A stretch of 64,000 nt of DNA, from contig NZ_CP016780.1 of NCBI RefSeq assembly GCF_002288325.1, positions 1-64,000 on the forward strand. Reading direction: 5' to 3'. This document shows positions 29,389 to 38,808 of the stretch, one piece after another (position 1 is the stretch's first letter; every line of letters starts with the position of its first letter). The position numbers and the translations under genes were made by a program. Source of the DNA: Candidatus Planktophila lacus (GTDB taxonomy: Bacteria > Actinomycetota > Actinomycetes > Nanopelagicales > Nanopelagicaceae). The notes beneath the pieces are model-generated. The model had not been told where the DNA came from. It saw nothing but the letters and a program-made list of their open reading frames with translations, and ran no database searches.

Positions 29389-32154
29389 ATGGCAAAAGAC
29401 CTAAAGAAACTGGTGATCGTTGAATCACCAGCGAAGGCGCGCAAGATTGGCGACTACCTCGGCGATGGCTACATCGTCGAGGCTAGCGTCGGCCATATCC
29501 GCGATCTTCCTCAGCGCGCAGCCGACATTCCTAAAGAGGTAAAGAAGCTCGCTTGGTCTAAAGAAGGCGTCGATATCGAAAATGATTTCGCACCTTTATA
29601 TGTCATTAACCCAGATAAAAAAGCCAAGGTCGCCGAACTCAAAGAGTTAATGAAAGGCGCCGACGAGTTATTACTGGCAACAGATGAAGACCGCGAAGGC
29701 GAAGCGATTGCTTGGCACTTAGTTGAAGTCCTTGAACCAAAGATTCCAATTAAGCGCATGGTCTTCAATGAAATCACCAAAGAAGCAATTCAAGCAGCTG
29801 TAGATAACACTCGCGATCTTGATTACAACTTAATTGATGCCCAAGAAACTCGCCGCGTCCTTGACCGCTTATACGGCTACCGACTTTCTCCCGTTCTTTG
29901 GAAGAAAGTTATGCCACGTATTTCGGCCGGCCGCGTGCAATCAGTTGCTACAAAGTTAATCGTTGAAAAAGAACGCGAACGCATGGCCTTCATCTCATCT
30001 TCTTGGTGGGATCTAAATGCAACTTGCGAACTTGGCTTCACCGCTCGCCTACTTTCTGTTGAAGGCAAGAAAGTAGCGTCAACAAGTGACTTTGGAGCCG
30101 ACGGCGCAGTTAAAGAAAAGTCCCTTGAAAACATCTTGCTCCTTGATGAAAAGTCAGCGCACGCGCTTGTTGATTCACTTAAATCAACTGCGCTAACTGT
30201 TAAATCAATGGAGGAATCTCCACGCACCGAACGCCCTAAGCCACCATTTACCACTTCAACCATGCAGCAAGATGCTGGTTCACGACTTGGTTGGGGCGCA
30301 CAAATCACGATGCGCGTTGCACAGCGTCTGTACGAAAACGGTTACATCACCTACATGCGTACCGACTCAATCAATCTTTCCGCACAAGCAATCAACGCCG
30401 CACGTGCTGCTGCAAAATCTCTTTACGGCGCAGACCATGTTGCCGATGCTCCACGCGTTTACCAAGGTAAATCAAAGAACGCCCAAGAAGCGCACGAAGC
30501 GATTCGCCCAGCAGGAGATACATTTAAAACTCCAGGCGAACTTGCCCCAGAACTCTCTCGCGATGAATTCGCACTCTACGACCTCATCTGGAAGCGCACT
30601 GTCGCATCCCAAATGGCCGATGCCAAGAAGATGCAGATGCGCGTTGACTTCGATGCCAAAACTTCAGATAACAAAGACACAATCTTCCGCGCCAACGGCA
30701 GCGTAATTACATTTCCAGGATTCCTTGCCGCATACGACGATATCGTCGATGAAAACACCAAGGTCGATGAAGAGGCAACCGATAAGCGCCTTCCTGCAAT
30801 GTCAGTTGGCCAATCAATCAAGGTCAGCGAATACAACTGCGAAGGCCACGACACCAAGCCACCTGCGCGCTACACCGAACCAACTCTCGTTAAGAAACTA
30901 GAAGAACTCGGTATCGGCCGCCCATCAACATTTGCTTCCATCATTCAAACAATTCAAGATCGCGGTTACGTTTACAAACGCGGTCGCGCACTTGTTCCAA
31001 CATTCTTAGCCTTCTCAGTTACTGGCCTTCTCGAAACCCACTTCACCAAGCTCGTGGATTACGACTTCACAGCGTCAATGGAAGAAGATCTAGACAAGAT
31101 CGCAGCGGGTGAAGCCGGCCGCGTTGATTGGCTCCGCGATTTCTATTACGGCGTAGACGGACAACCAGGACTTGATGAACTGTCACTCGATCTCGGTGGC
31201 ATCGATGCCCGCGCAACAAACACCATGAATTTATCTGACACCATCGAAATCCGCGTTGGTCGCTACGGCGCTTACCTGCAAGAAAATATTCCAGATCAAG
31301 ATCGCAAACTTGCAAACATTCCTGAAGAACTTGCGCCAGATGAGTTAACTCTTGAAAAAGCTATCGAGCTTCTCGCTGCACCATCAGGTGAACGCGAACT
31401 CGGTACCGATCCAAACACCGGACTTGAAGTAATTGCAAAGTCAGGACGCTTTGGTCCTTACATCACTGAAGTTTTCCCAGAAGAACCCGTCGAACTAGAT
31501 GACAAGGGCGAACCAAAGAAGAAGCGCAAGAAGAAAGATGCACCAAAGCCAAAGACCGCTTCCCTTCTTTCTACAATGACTCTCGACACCATCACCATTG
31601 ATGATGCGCTAAAACTTCTCTCACTTCCTCGCATCCTTGGTACAAACTCCGCCGGCGAAGATATAACTATTCAAAACGGTCGATATGGCCCATACCTAAA
31701 GGCTGGCGCTGATTCACGCACACTTACCAGCGAAGACCAACTCTTCTCGCTTTCACTCGATGAAGCACTTGAGATTTACTCAAAGCCAAAAGAGCGGCGT
31801 CGCGGCGTTGCCAAGCCACCACTTAAAGAACTCGGTAAAGATCCAGCAACTGAGAAAGAAGTTATCGTTAAAGATGGTCGCTTCGGTATGTATGTAACCG
31901 ATGGCGAAACCAATGCGACGCTGCGTCGCGGTGACACTCTTGAAGCGCTAACTATTGAGCGCGCACTCGAACTTCTTGCCGGACGCCGCGCATGGGAAGC
32001 CGAAAACGGTCCATCGCCAAAGAAATCACGCAAGAAAGCAGCGAAAGTTAAGCCTGGTGATGCTGCGCCAACTCTTACCAAGAACACCGTAAAGAAGGCT
32101 GCAACTAAGAAAAAAGCATCGAAAAAAGCTACTGGCAAAGCCAAAAAGGATTAA
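29389..32154 (+). CDS. topA: DNA topoisomerase I
   Basis: The type IA enzyme relaxes negative supercoils, opposing gyrase. The 921-residue protein starts with the TOPRIM motif VIVESPAKA and has DEDREGEAIAWH. The active-site tyrosine is Tyr322 in TYMRTDS. The C-terminus carries repeated non-zinc topo-C domains of actinobacterial type (recurring GRFGPYI / GRYGPYLK / GRFGMYV units) and a lysine-rich tail, which gives processivity in mycobacterial and Streptomyces TopA. It lies 29 bases after hppA. Confidence 0.98.
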   Translation: MAKDLKKLVIVESPAKARKIGDYLGDGYIVEASVGHIRDLPQRAADIPKEVKKLAWSKEGVDIENDFAPLYVINPDKKAKVAELKELMKGADELLLATDEDREGEAIAWHLVEVLEPKIPIKRMVFNEITKEAIQAAVDNTRDLDYNLIDAQETRRVLDRLYGYRLSPVLWKKVMPRISAGRVQSVATKLIVEKERERMAFISSSWWDLNATCELGFTARLLSVEGKKVASTSDFGADGAVKEKSLENILLLDEKSAHALVDSLKSTALTVKSMEESPRTERPKPPFTTSTMQQDAGSRLGWGAQITMRVAQRLYENGYITYMRTDSINLSAQAINAARAAAKSLYGADHVADAPRVYQGKSKNAQEAHEAIRPAGDTFKTPGELAPELSRDEFALYDLIWKRTVASQMADAKKMQMRVDFDAKTSDNKDTIFRANGSVITFPGFLAAYDDIVDENTKVDEEATDKRLPAMSVGQSIKVSEYNCEGHDTKPPARYTEPTLVKKLEELGIGRPSTFASIIQTIQDRGYVYKRGRALVPTFLAFSVTGLLETHFTKLVDYDFTASMEEDLDKIAAGEAGRVDWLRDFYYGVDGQPGLDELSLDLGGIDARATNTMNLSDTIEIRVGRYGAYLQENIPDQDRKLANIPEELAPDELTLEKAIELLAAPSGERELGTDPNTGLEVIAKSGRFGPYITEVFPEEPVELDDKGEPKKKRKKKDAPKPKTASLLSTMTLDTITIDDALKLLSLPRILGTNSAGEDITIQNGRYGPYLKAGADSRTLTSEDQLFSLSLDEALEIYSKPKERRRGVAKPPLKELGKDPATEKEVIVKDGRFGMYVTDGETNATLRRGDTLEALTIERALELLAGRRAWEAENGPSPKKSRKKAAKVKPGDAAPTLTKNTVKKAATKKKASKKATGKAKKD

Positions 32155-32156
32155 AG

Positions 32157-33749
32157 ATGAGAAGAGCGTTTCTTACAGCTTTACTATTAACGCTTTCACT
32201 ATTTGCGCCGCTAGGAACTGTAAATGCGGCAGATGTGCGGTCGTCCTGGGACTTCAATAAGTTATCGGATGTTACAGATCCAAATAAAATGCGTGCAATC
32301 TTTGGGTTCTTCCCTAATCGTTCAGTAAACGATGATTACAGCTTTACGGTAACTCTTCAGGATGCTAAGCCCTATCAATACTTCAGCGTCCTGCTTTCGC
32401 CTTGCACATCATTTAAAAAAATTGATATGAATTTTGATGCTTGCATTGAGAATGTTGCTTATCGCAAAAAGGGTGATACGAAGTGGAGTGATTCCGCTCT
32501 TTCCAAGATTTCCTTGGGTGAACCAACAACAACCATTAAAAAAGGTGGAGATTTAGTTGTTGGCAAACCTGTCACGAGCGATTCCAAAACATTGAGACCT
32601 CCGGGAGATAGAGCAACAATTTGGGAGATGCCAGGTGCAAAACATGCCAAAGGCTCGAGTTACCTAGTGCGTGCAACCATTAGGCACCCAGGCGCAGATA
32701 ACATCTCCTCCATAGACGGCGGCTTACAGCGTTTATTCAAGATGGAGATATTGCCGATCAGCTTCACCGCATCTGGCGCAACAATCACCCAAGACAAATT
32801 CAAAGTTGAAGAATTTCCTGAAGGATATGAATACAAACTCAAACTGCGTATGGGAGTTTTCATTAAATCCCTATCCGGGTGGTTCTTGGGCAGAATCCAA
32901 GACCCGTCTATCGATAGAAATGGACCAGCGGGTTATTTAGAAGTTTCTGGTACACCAGCAAAGGTGCCAGTCGGAATTACAAATGTAATTAATAAATCAG
33001 AGATTCCTCAAAAATATTTAGGTAAGTGCCCAGAGGTTGGAGGCTGCTATTGGACAGCAAACACCTTTGGCAAAGCTGCGTTCTTTCCAGCCATCGATAG
33101 ACCAGACCCACAACTATTAGCCGATTTTGAAGAAGTTCCAGGTGGAGTAAAAACTGCTGCAACGTTGACGCATTGGGAACTCGACTCATCTCGCTTAAGC
33201 GACGTGACCACCTTGAATTCTTCAGCGAAGCAATGCACAGACAAACTTTATGGGCCGAGCGCCAGAGTGTTTATGGGAGCTGTTAGTTCGAATGCAACGC
33301 TCTATCAAGGAACGCCGCCGGAATGGGATGAGCTTTCAAAGTCCTTCTCATTCAAAGTCGCATCACCACATTTAGATGAAAAAGGTTTGCCGAATAAAGG
33401 TTTCTACACGCTTTACATTCCGGTAGATCAGGCTAACTGCCGATGGGGACAAGATGCTTCACTTCCACAGGCACAAGTGCAGATCGTTAACAAAGATGGG
33501 ACTTCATCAATTACGACCGCCGTTGCAACACAAGAAAATGGATTATTGAGATTTAACATCGCAGGTTTTGGATACTCCTCACCAACCATTAGATTGAAAA
33601 TGGGAGAGCAGTCATTCGCTCCTACTCAATCTGTCGAGAAAGCAACTACTGCACCAGCTAAAAAGGTCATTAATTGCGTAAAGGGAAAATCTGTCAAGCA
33701 GGTAGTTTCTCTGAAGCCGAAATGCCCTACGGGATATAAAAAGAAATAA
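32157..33749 (+). CDS. Exported protein of unknown function, paralogue A
   Basis: The 530-residue protein has a signal peptide (MRRAF, hydrophobic run, likely cleavage VNA/AD near residue 24). No known domain was recognised. It is clearly paralogous to the protein at 40328-41905: shared stretches include LGEPTTTI, IKSL-GWF-GRI, IDRNGP-GYLE, SPHLDE-GL-NKGFYTLYIP and RFNIAGFGYSSPTI. Conserved cysteine pairs suggest disulfides and an extracellular beta-rich fold. The C-terminus has CVKGKSVKQV and CPTGYKKK, a short two-cysteine basic tail. It begins 2 bases after the topA stop, so it may ride on topA transcription. Confidence 0.85.
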   Translation: MRRAFLTALLLTLSLFAPLGTVNAADVRSSWDFNKLSDVTDPNKMRAIFGFFPNRSVNDDYSFTVTLQDAKPYQYFSVLLSPCTSFKKIDMNFDACIENVAYRKKGDTKWSDSALSKISLGEPTTTIKKGGDLVVGKPVTSDSKTLRPPGDRATIWEMPGAKHAKGSSYLVRATIRHPGADNISSIDGGLQRLFKMEILPISFTASGATITQDKFKVEEFPEGYEYKLKLRMGVFIKSLSGWFLGRIQDPSIDRNGPAGYLEVSGTPAKVPVGITNVINKSEIPQKYLGKCPEVGGCYWTANTFGKAAFFPAIDRPDPQLLADFEEVPGGVKTAATLTHWELDSSRLSDVTTLNSSAKQCTDKLYGPSARVFMGAVSSNATLYQGTPPEWDELSKSFSFKVASPHLDEKGLPNKGFYTLYIPVDQANCRWGQDASLPQAQVQIVNKDGTSSITTAVATQENGLLRFNIAGFGYSSPTIRLKMGEQSFAPTQSVEKATTAPAKKVINCVKGKSVKQVVSLKPKCPTGYKKK

Positions 33750-33766
33750 AGGGCTAAACTCCCACT

Positions 33767-34735
33767 ATGGACCGCGAGAAATGGCTAATTACTGGCGGTG
33801 CGGGCTATATCGGTACACATATTGCTGACCTATTTATCTCAGATGGCAAAGATGTAGTTCTACTAGATTCGCTCTACCAAGGACTTTCTTCACGCGTTGA
33901 TTACCTGCGCAAGAAGCACAACACCGATATTCCACTAGAAGTAGTAGATATTCGCGATTACACAGCGATAGAAAACATTCTAGAAAACAACAACTTTGCC
34001 GGCATCGTTCACACAGCAGCGCTTAAAGCAGTTGGCGAATCTGTTGAGAAGCCAGATGAGTACAAAGAAGTTAACTTCACTGCAACAACAGAGTTGTTAA
34101 ATCTTGCGCAAAAGCATGGCGTGAAGAAATTCTTGTTCTCTTCCACCGCAGCTGTCTACGGTAGCCCAGACACCATGGATCCTTGTAAAGAGAACGGTCC
34201 GCTTGCACCAATCTCTCCTTATGGCTCAACAAAGCTTGATGCCGAAAGCAAAGTTACTGAATTTATAAATACTCCAGGTAACTCTGGAACATCGCTTCGC
34301 TTCTTCAATGTTGTTGGCACCGCAGCACACGAGCTGCTCGATAACTCTATTGAAAACCTTGTACCAATTGTCTTGGGCAAATTAAGCAATAACGAAGCGC
34401 CAGTTATCTTCGGCACTGATTACCCGACTGAAGATGGCACATGCGTACGTGACTATGTAGATGTTCGTGATATCGCGGCAGCGCACTTGGTTGCAGCTAA
34501 CGCAACTAAGCCAATTCCAGCAATTATCAACGTCGGCACAGGCCGCGGCGCATCAGTGCGCGAGATCGTAAAGTTAGTGCTGGAGGCTATAAATAAGAGC
34601 GATGCTCAGGTTATTGAGGCGCCACGACGTGCTGGAGATCCAGCATTTCTATGCGCAAACGTTGATTTAGCTGCGATAGAACTTGGATTCAAATCAAAGT
34701 ACAGCCTGGAAGAAAGTATTCGTAGCCTCTTCTAA
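33767..34735 (+). CDS. galE: UDP-glucose 4-epimerase
   Basis: This extended short-chain dehydrogenase interconverts UDP-glucose and UDP-galactose. The 322-residue protein has the NAD motif GGAGYIGTH near the N-terminus, STAAVYG, and the catalytic pair Tyr152-xxx-Lys156 in SPYGSTK. It would feed UDP-galactose into the surface-glycan pathways encoded from 42.6 kb on. It ends exactly where the convergent PIN gene ends, with no base between. Confidence 0.93.
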   Translation: MDREKWLITGGAGYIGTHIADLFISDGKDVVLLDSLYQGLSSRVDYLRKKHNTDIPLEVVDIRDYTAIENILENNNFAGIVHTAALKAVGESVEKPDEYKEVNFTATTELLNLAQKHGVKKFLFSSTAAVYGSPDTMDPCKENGPLAPISPYGSTKLDAESKVTEFINTPGNSGTSLRFFNVVGTAAHELLDNSIENLVPIVLGKLSNNEAPVIFGTDYPTEDGTCVRDYVDVRDIAAAHLVAANATKPIPAIINVGTGRGASVREIVKLVLEAINKSDAQVIEAPRRAGDPAFLCANVDLAAIELGFKSKYSLEESIRSLF

Positions 34736-35131
34736 TTAAACCTTGGCACCAGGCGATAAAACGTTTATCCCCATCTTCTTCGCATTCTTTGCCATCTGTT
34801 TATCGTAAGTGATCATTCCGTCAATCGAACCAGATATGAGAATTGCGGATGCAACATGAATAGCATCAAGAGTTCGAAGCGAGACATCCTCATTAAATGC
34901 TTCAGCAAAGTTTAAAACCTTTTGTTCTAAAGTCAGGGATTCGATTTGAGCTAAAACATCATCCGCAACAAAGATCATCTTGGGATTAATCCGATTTACT
35001 GTTCGCTTCACCTCGACGCGAGTAATTGCGGATGTAACCATGCGGTTCTTCATAGCCTTATCTAATTCGGCTGTTTCCTTCTCAATAAAAATTAACTTGA
35101 GAATTGCAGAGCTATCGATATACCAACTCAA
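34736..35131 (-). CDS. PIN-domain toxin (VapC-like)
   Basis: The 131-residue PIN-domain ribonuclease has the acidic residues expected for metal binding: Asp6 in YIDSSAILK, a central Glu in RVEVKRTV, and Asp in TLDAIHVASA and MITYDKQMA. VapC-type toxins cut tRNA or rRNA when the antitoxin is lost. It overlaps the upstream antitoxin gene by 4 bases, the usual antitoxin-first order. The target is unknown. Confidence 0.9.
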   Translation of the reverse strand: MSWYIDSSAILKLIFIEKETAELDKAMKNRMVTSAITRVEVKRTVNRINPKMIFVADDVLAQIESLTLEQKVLNFAEAFNEDVSLRTLDAIHVASAILISGSIDGMITYDKQMAKNAKKMGINVLSPGAKV

Positions 35132-35484
35132 TATCGTTCCTCAGCGCGCATTTCCATCAATACTTGGGTTGAAGTCTTAGAACCCGTCATTTTTACACGG
35201 CCTGGATGTGGTCGCCAATCGGGATTACGCGCAGGTTTAATCAAACCGCTTTCAATGTACTCATCGTAAAGCGACTTGGTAATTGGCAATATGCGCGCAA
35301 CCGGCACACCATGTTCGGTGATTTCGATAATTGCACCATCTTTAACTTGATCTAAAACTTTTGAAGCATTTTGGCGAAGTTCGCGCACACCAACAGAATC
35401 GACAGCCACCACTTTTGTCGCAGGCTTCTTAGCTGGACTTCGCGTTGCGCCAGTCGGCTTTGGTTTACGTGCTGCAGTTGTCAT
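35128..35484 (-). CDS. Antitoxin, Phd/YefM type
   Basis: The 118-residue protein has a Phd/YefM fold core: VGVRELRQNASKVLDQVKDG followed by VPVARILPI. A C-terminal tail (about residues 80-118) should wrap the toxin. Unusually, the core is preceded by about 30 residues rich in Lys, Pro, Ala and Thr (ARKPKPTGATRSPAKKPATK), which could add non-specific DNA affinity. The ATG at 35484 is preferred; a start 6 codons upstream is possible. A 7-bp inverted repeat immediately upstream is the likely operator for autoregulation. Confidence 0.88.
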   Translation of the reverse strand: MTTAARKPKPTGATRSPAKKPATKVVAVDSVGVRELRQNASKVLDQVKDGAIIEITEHGVPVARILPITKSLYDEYIESGLIKPARNPDWRPHPGRVKMTGSKTSTQVLMEMRAEERY

Positions 35485-35493
35485 GCTGCAAAG

Positions 35494-35518
35494 GTAGCAC
35501 AAACGGTAAAAGTGCTAC
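35494..35518. promoter_or_regulatory. Inverted-repeat operator of the toxin-antitoxin operon
   Basis: GTAGCAC (35494-35500) and GTGCTAC (35512-35518) are perfect inverted repeats separated by 11 bases, lying 10-34 bases upstream of the antitoxin start codon. Phd/YefM antitoxins bind palindromes overlapping their own promoters, so this is the expected autoregulatory site. Confidence 0.65.
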
Positions 35519-35592
35519 ATCTAATTAATCGCCTAGTTAAAGCCCTTTTCGCCCCTATTTAGCGCCTCGATTGCGCCCGATAGACTTCACAC

Positions 35593-37638
35593 ATGCCCGC
35601 TAGCCTGCCGACCCCTGCCGCCCCGGCGCAGGATGCAACGCGCAGCGTTCTGGCTATCCCCGCATTCCGCAAGCTATGGAACTCGATGGTCTTCTCATCC
35701 CTGGGTGATTGGCTAGGACTGCTTGCAACCACGGCACTTGCTGCACAACTTTCTGGCGGATCTTATGCAACTGCAAACTTTGCAATCGCGGGCGTTTTTA
35801 TCGCCCGCCTTCTGCCCGCAGTTTTCTTAGGCCCAATCGCCGGAGTTATCGCAGATCGCTTTGATCGCCGCAAATTAATGGTCACCGCCGACATTTTCCG
35901 CGCCGGACTTTATATCTCGATTCCAATCGTTAATACATATTTCTGGTTATACGCCGCAATGATCTTGGTCGAATGTTTAACACTCTTCTGGTCACCGGCA
36001 AAGGAAGCAACGGTTCCAAATTTAGTTGGTAAAGATAAGTTAGAGAGCGCAAATCAAGCATCACTTTTGGCCGCATACGGCACAGCACCAGTTGCTGCGA
36101 TCTTGTTCTCGCTCTTAACGCTCTTTGCCTCAGCTATCGAATCGCTATTTCCATTTTCAATTGGTACCTCTGTTGATATTGCACTGTATGCAAATGCTGC
36201 AACCTTCGCATTCGCCGCATTTACTATCTGGGGCCTTAAAGAGATTCCAAAGGGCGCCGCTGCCGAAAAAGCTAAAGATGAAAACATTTGGAAATCACTT
36301 CACGATGGCTGGAAATCGGTAAGCGAAACCAAGTTAATCCGCGGCCTTGTAGTCGGCATGATCGGTGCCTTTTCTGCAGCCGGTGCTGTTATTGGTCTTG
36401 CCCGCACATTCGTGGGCGATCTCGGCGGCGGTGATGCTGCATACGGTGTCTTGTTCGGCGCAGTCTTTACCGGTCTTGCAATCGGTATTGCATTTGGCCC
36501 AAAGATTTTTGCGCAATTTTCACGCCGCCGTTTATTTGGAGCATCACTTACAACGGCCGGCATCTTCCTTGTTCTCCTCGCCTTAATACCAAACCTCGTT
36601 CTGGCGGTCTTTACGGTGATCTTCCTTGGCGCATTTAGCGGCATCACCTGGGTTACCGGCTTCACGATGCTGGGCATGGAAGTTGCCGATGAAGTACGCG
36701 GTCGCACATTCGCATTCGTGCAATCACTTATCCGCATCACCTTGGTTGCAGTTCTTGCCATCGCACCCGCAGTTGCCGCAGCTTTCGGCGTTCATACCTA
36801 CAAAATTCAGAACGTAACCTTCGACTTCAACGGCGCACAAGTAACAATTCTTATCGCAGGTTTAATTGCAGCGCTCATCGGCGCAATTTCATATCACCAG
36901 ATGAAAGACCGTCCAAGTGTTTCGCTCTGGTCAGATATTGCAAACGCACTCAAGGGCGAACTCGGCGGCATCACCGGTGCACCAACAACTGGCGTCTTCA
37001 TCGCATTCGAAGGCGGCGAAGGCACCGGCAAATCAACACAATCAAAACTTCTTAAAGAGTGGTTAGAGGCCCGCGGTGAAAGCGTTGTCTTATCGCGCGA
37101 ACCCGGCGGCACAGATTTAGGACAAGGCCTGCGCAAGATTTTGCTCGGACATGAAACAGGTGTTATCAGCCCGCGCGCTGAAGCACTTCTTTATGCCGCA
37201 GACCGCGCACACCATGTCTTTTCAATTATTCGCCCAGCCCTTGCTGAAGGCAAAGTTGTAATTACCGACCGTTACTTTGATTCATCAATTGCCTATCAAG
37301 GCGCCGGCCGCGTACTTGCACCAGGAGAAGTTGCTCGTATTTCTCGTTGGGCAACTGAATCTCTTTTCCCAACGCTAACAATTGTTATCGACTTGCCCGC
37401 TGAAATCGGTATCGGTCGCCTGCACAACCCAGATCGTTTAGAAGCAGAACCACTTGCCTTCCACGAGCGCGTGCGCCAAGAGTTCTTGCAACTTGCTCGT
37501 CTTGATCCAGAACGTTATCTAGTCGTAGATGGAAAACAAACGATTCAAGAAATTCACAACGCGATCATCGCGCGCGTTGCCGAACTTCCAGCAATTGCAA
37601 AAACTGATAAGCCTGCAAAGAAAATCTTCAAACGCTAA
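35593..37638 (+). CDS. tmk: Fusion of MFS transporter and thymidylate kinase
   Basis: The 681-residue protein joins an MFS-type membrane transporter (about residues 20-440) to a complete dTMP kinase (about 465-680). The kinase part has the P-loop GGEGTGKST (474-482), SREPGGT, and the dTMP-binding DRYFDSSIAYQG. The kinase phosphorylates dTMP to dTDP for DNA synthesis. The transporter substrate is unknown; helix motifs such as IADRFDRRKL match drug/proton antiporters. MFS-dTMP kinase fusions are known in other actinobacteria, and here the fusion is intact with no frameshift. holB follows with no spacer, a conserved tmk-holB pairing. Confidence 0.93.
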   Translation: MPASLPTPAAPAQDATRSVLAIPAFRKLWNSMVFSSLGDWLGLLATTALAAQLSGGSYATANFAIAGVFIARLLPAVFLGPIAGVIADRFDRRKLMVTADIFRAGLYISIPIVNTYFWLYAAMILVECLTLFWSPAKEATVPNLVGKDKLESANQASLLAAYGTAPVAAILFSLLTLFASAIESLFPFSIGTSVDIALYANAATFAFAAFTIWGLKEIPKGAAAEKAKDENIWKSLHDGWKSVSETKLIRGLVVGMIGAFSAAGAVIGLARTFVGDLGGGDAAYGVLFGAVFTGLAIGIAFGPKIFAQFSRRRLFGASLTTAGIFLVLLALIPNLVLAVFTVIFLGAFSGITWVTGFTMLGMEVADEVRGRTFAFVQSLIRITLVAVLAIAPAVAAAFGVHTYKIQNVTFDFNGAQVTILIAGLIAALIGAISYHQMKDRPSVSLWSDIANALKGELGGITGAPTTGVFIAFEGGEGTGKSTQSKLLKEWLEARGESVVLSREPGGTDLGQGLRKILLGHETGVISPRAEALLYAADRAHHVFSIIRPALAEGKVVITDRYFDSSIAYQGAGRVLAPGEVARISRWATESLFPTLTIVIDLPAEIGIGRLHNPDRLEAEPLAFHERVRQEFLQLARLDPERYLVVDGKQTIQEIHNAIIARVAELPAIAKTDKPAKKIFKR

Positions 37639-38808
37639 ATGAAAACATCCGTCTTTGACTCTCTAGTCGGCCAATCCCACATCACCGAAATCTTGCAAGG
37701 CGCAGTCGCGGCATCGCGCACCAACGCCGAATCTCAAGAAACTTCTAGACACGGAATGACCCACGCCTGGATCTTCACCGGCCCGCCCGGTTCTGGTCGC
37801 TCATCTGCCGCAGTTGCCTTCGCCGCAGCCCTGATCTGCCCAAATGGTGGCTGTGGCACCTGCCAGGAGTGCCGTAGCGCCCTGACCGGGGGTCATCCCG
37901 ACGTCGAGATCATCCGCACCGAAGGCCTTTCCATCAAGATCGATGAGGTCCGCGAGCTCCTGACTCGCACATCCTGGGCGCCCTCCATGGGCGGCTGGCG
38001 CGTAGTCGTTATGGAAGATGCCGACCGCATGACCGAATCCGCCGCCAACGCACTTCTCAAAGCGATCGAAGAACCCGGCGCTCGCACCGTTTGGTTGCTT
38101 TGTGCCCCAACGCTTCACGAGATCTTGCCCACCATCCGCTCGCGCTGTCGCCACCTGCAACTGCGCACGCCATCAACCCAAGATGTCACCGCCGTTCTCG
38201 AAAACCGCGATGGCATTTCACCTGCCATGGCAGATTTCGCAGCCCGGGTTTCACAGGGCCACATCGGCCGCGCCCGTTACATCGCAACCAATGAACACGT
38301 GCGCAGTAACCGCGCCCAAATCATGAAGCTGCCACTTCAACTTTCCTCAATCGCCGCAGCATTTCAAGCAGCACAAACACTTGTGGACCTCGCAACGCAA
38401 GAAGCAAACGCGGCAAGTGAAGAGCGCGATGAGAAAGAAACCGCAGCGCTCGCCGAGGCATATGGCAGAGGCGCAACCGGTCGCGGCATGGCAACCGGTG
38501 GATCAAAGGCGATCAAAGAACTTGAGAAAGAACAGAAATCTCGCGCCACCCGCATGGTGCGCGATTCATTAGATGGCGCCCTACTTGATATCGCCACTTT
38601 CTATCGCGATGTCATGATGGTTCAGGCTGGCGCCACAGATTCCATAATCAACATAGATATGACCGATCAAATAACCGCTTATGCGCATAAAACACCCGCT
38701 CACGCGACGGTAAAGAAGGTCAACGCCATAATGGAAGCCAGGACCAACTTGAGCCACAACGCAGCACCACTTTTAACCATCGAAGCCTTGATGTGTCGTT
38801 TGGCCTAA
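37639..38808 (+). CDS. holB: DNA polymerase III delta-prime subunit
   Basis: This clamp-loader subunit opens the DnaN clamp with delta and gamma/tau. The 389-residue protein has a degenerate P-loop GPPGSGRSS (48-56) in which Arg54 replaces the catalytic Lys, as expected of non-ATPase delta-prime. A four-cysteine zinc module follows (Cys67, 72, 75, 78). The SRC motif (TIRSRCRHLQL) that supplies the arginine finger is present. Its ATG directly follows the tmk stop and its own stop shares a base with the next start (TAATG). Confidence 0.95.
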   Translation: MKTSVFDSLVGQSHITEILQGAVAASRTNAESQETSRHGMTHAWIFTGPPGSGRSSAAVAFAAALICPNGGCGTCQECRSALTGGHPDVEIIRTEGLSIKIDEVRELLTRTSWAPSMGGWRVVVMEDADRMTESAANALLKAIEEPGARTVWLLCAPTLHEILPTIRSRCRHLQLRTPSTQDVTAVLENRDGISPAMADFAARVSQGHIGRARYIATNEHVRSNRAQIMKLPLQLSSIAAAFQAAQTLVDLATQEANAASEERDEKETAALAEAYGRGATGRGMATGGSKAIKELEKEQKSRATRMVRDSLDGALLDIATFYRDVMMVQAGATDSIINIDMTDQITAYAHKTPAHATVKKVNAIMEARTNLSHNAAPLLTIEALMCRLA

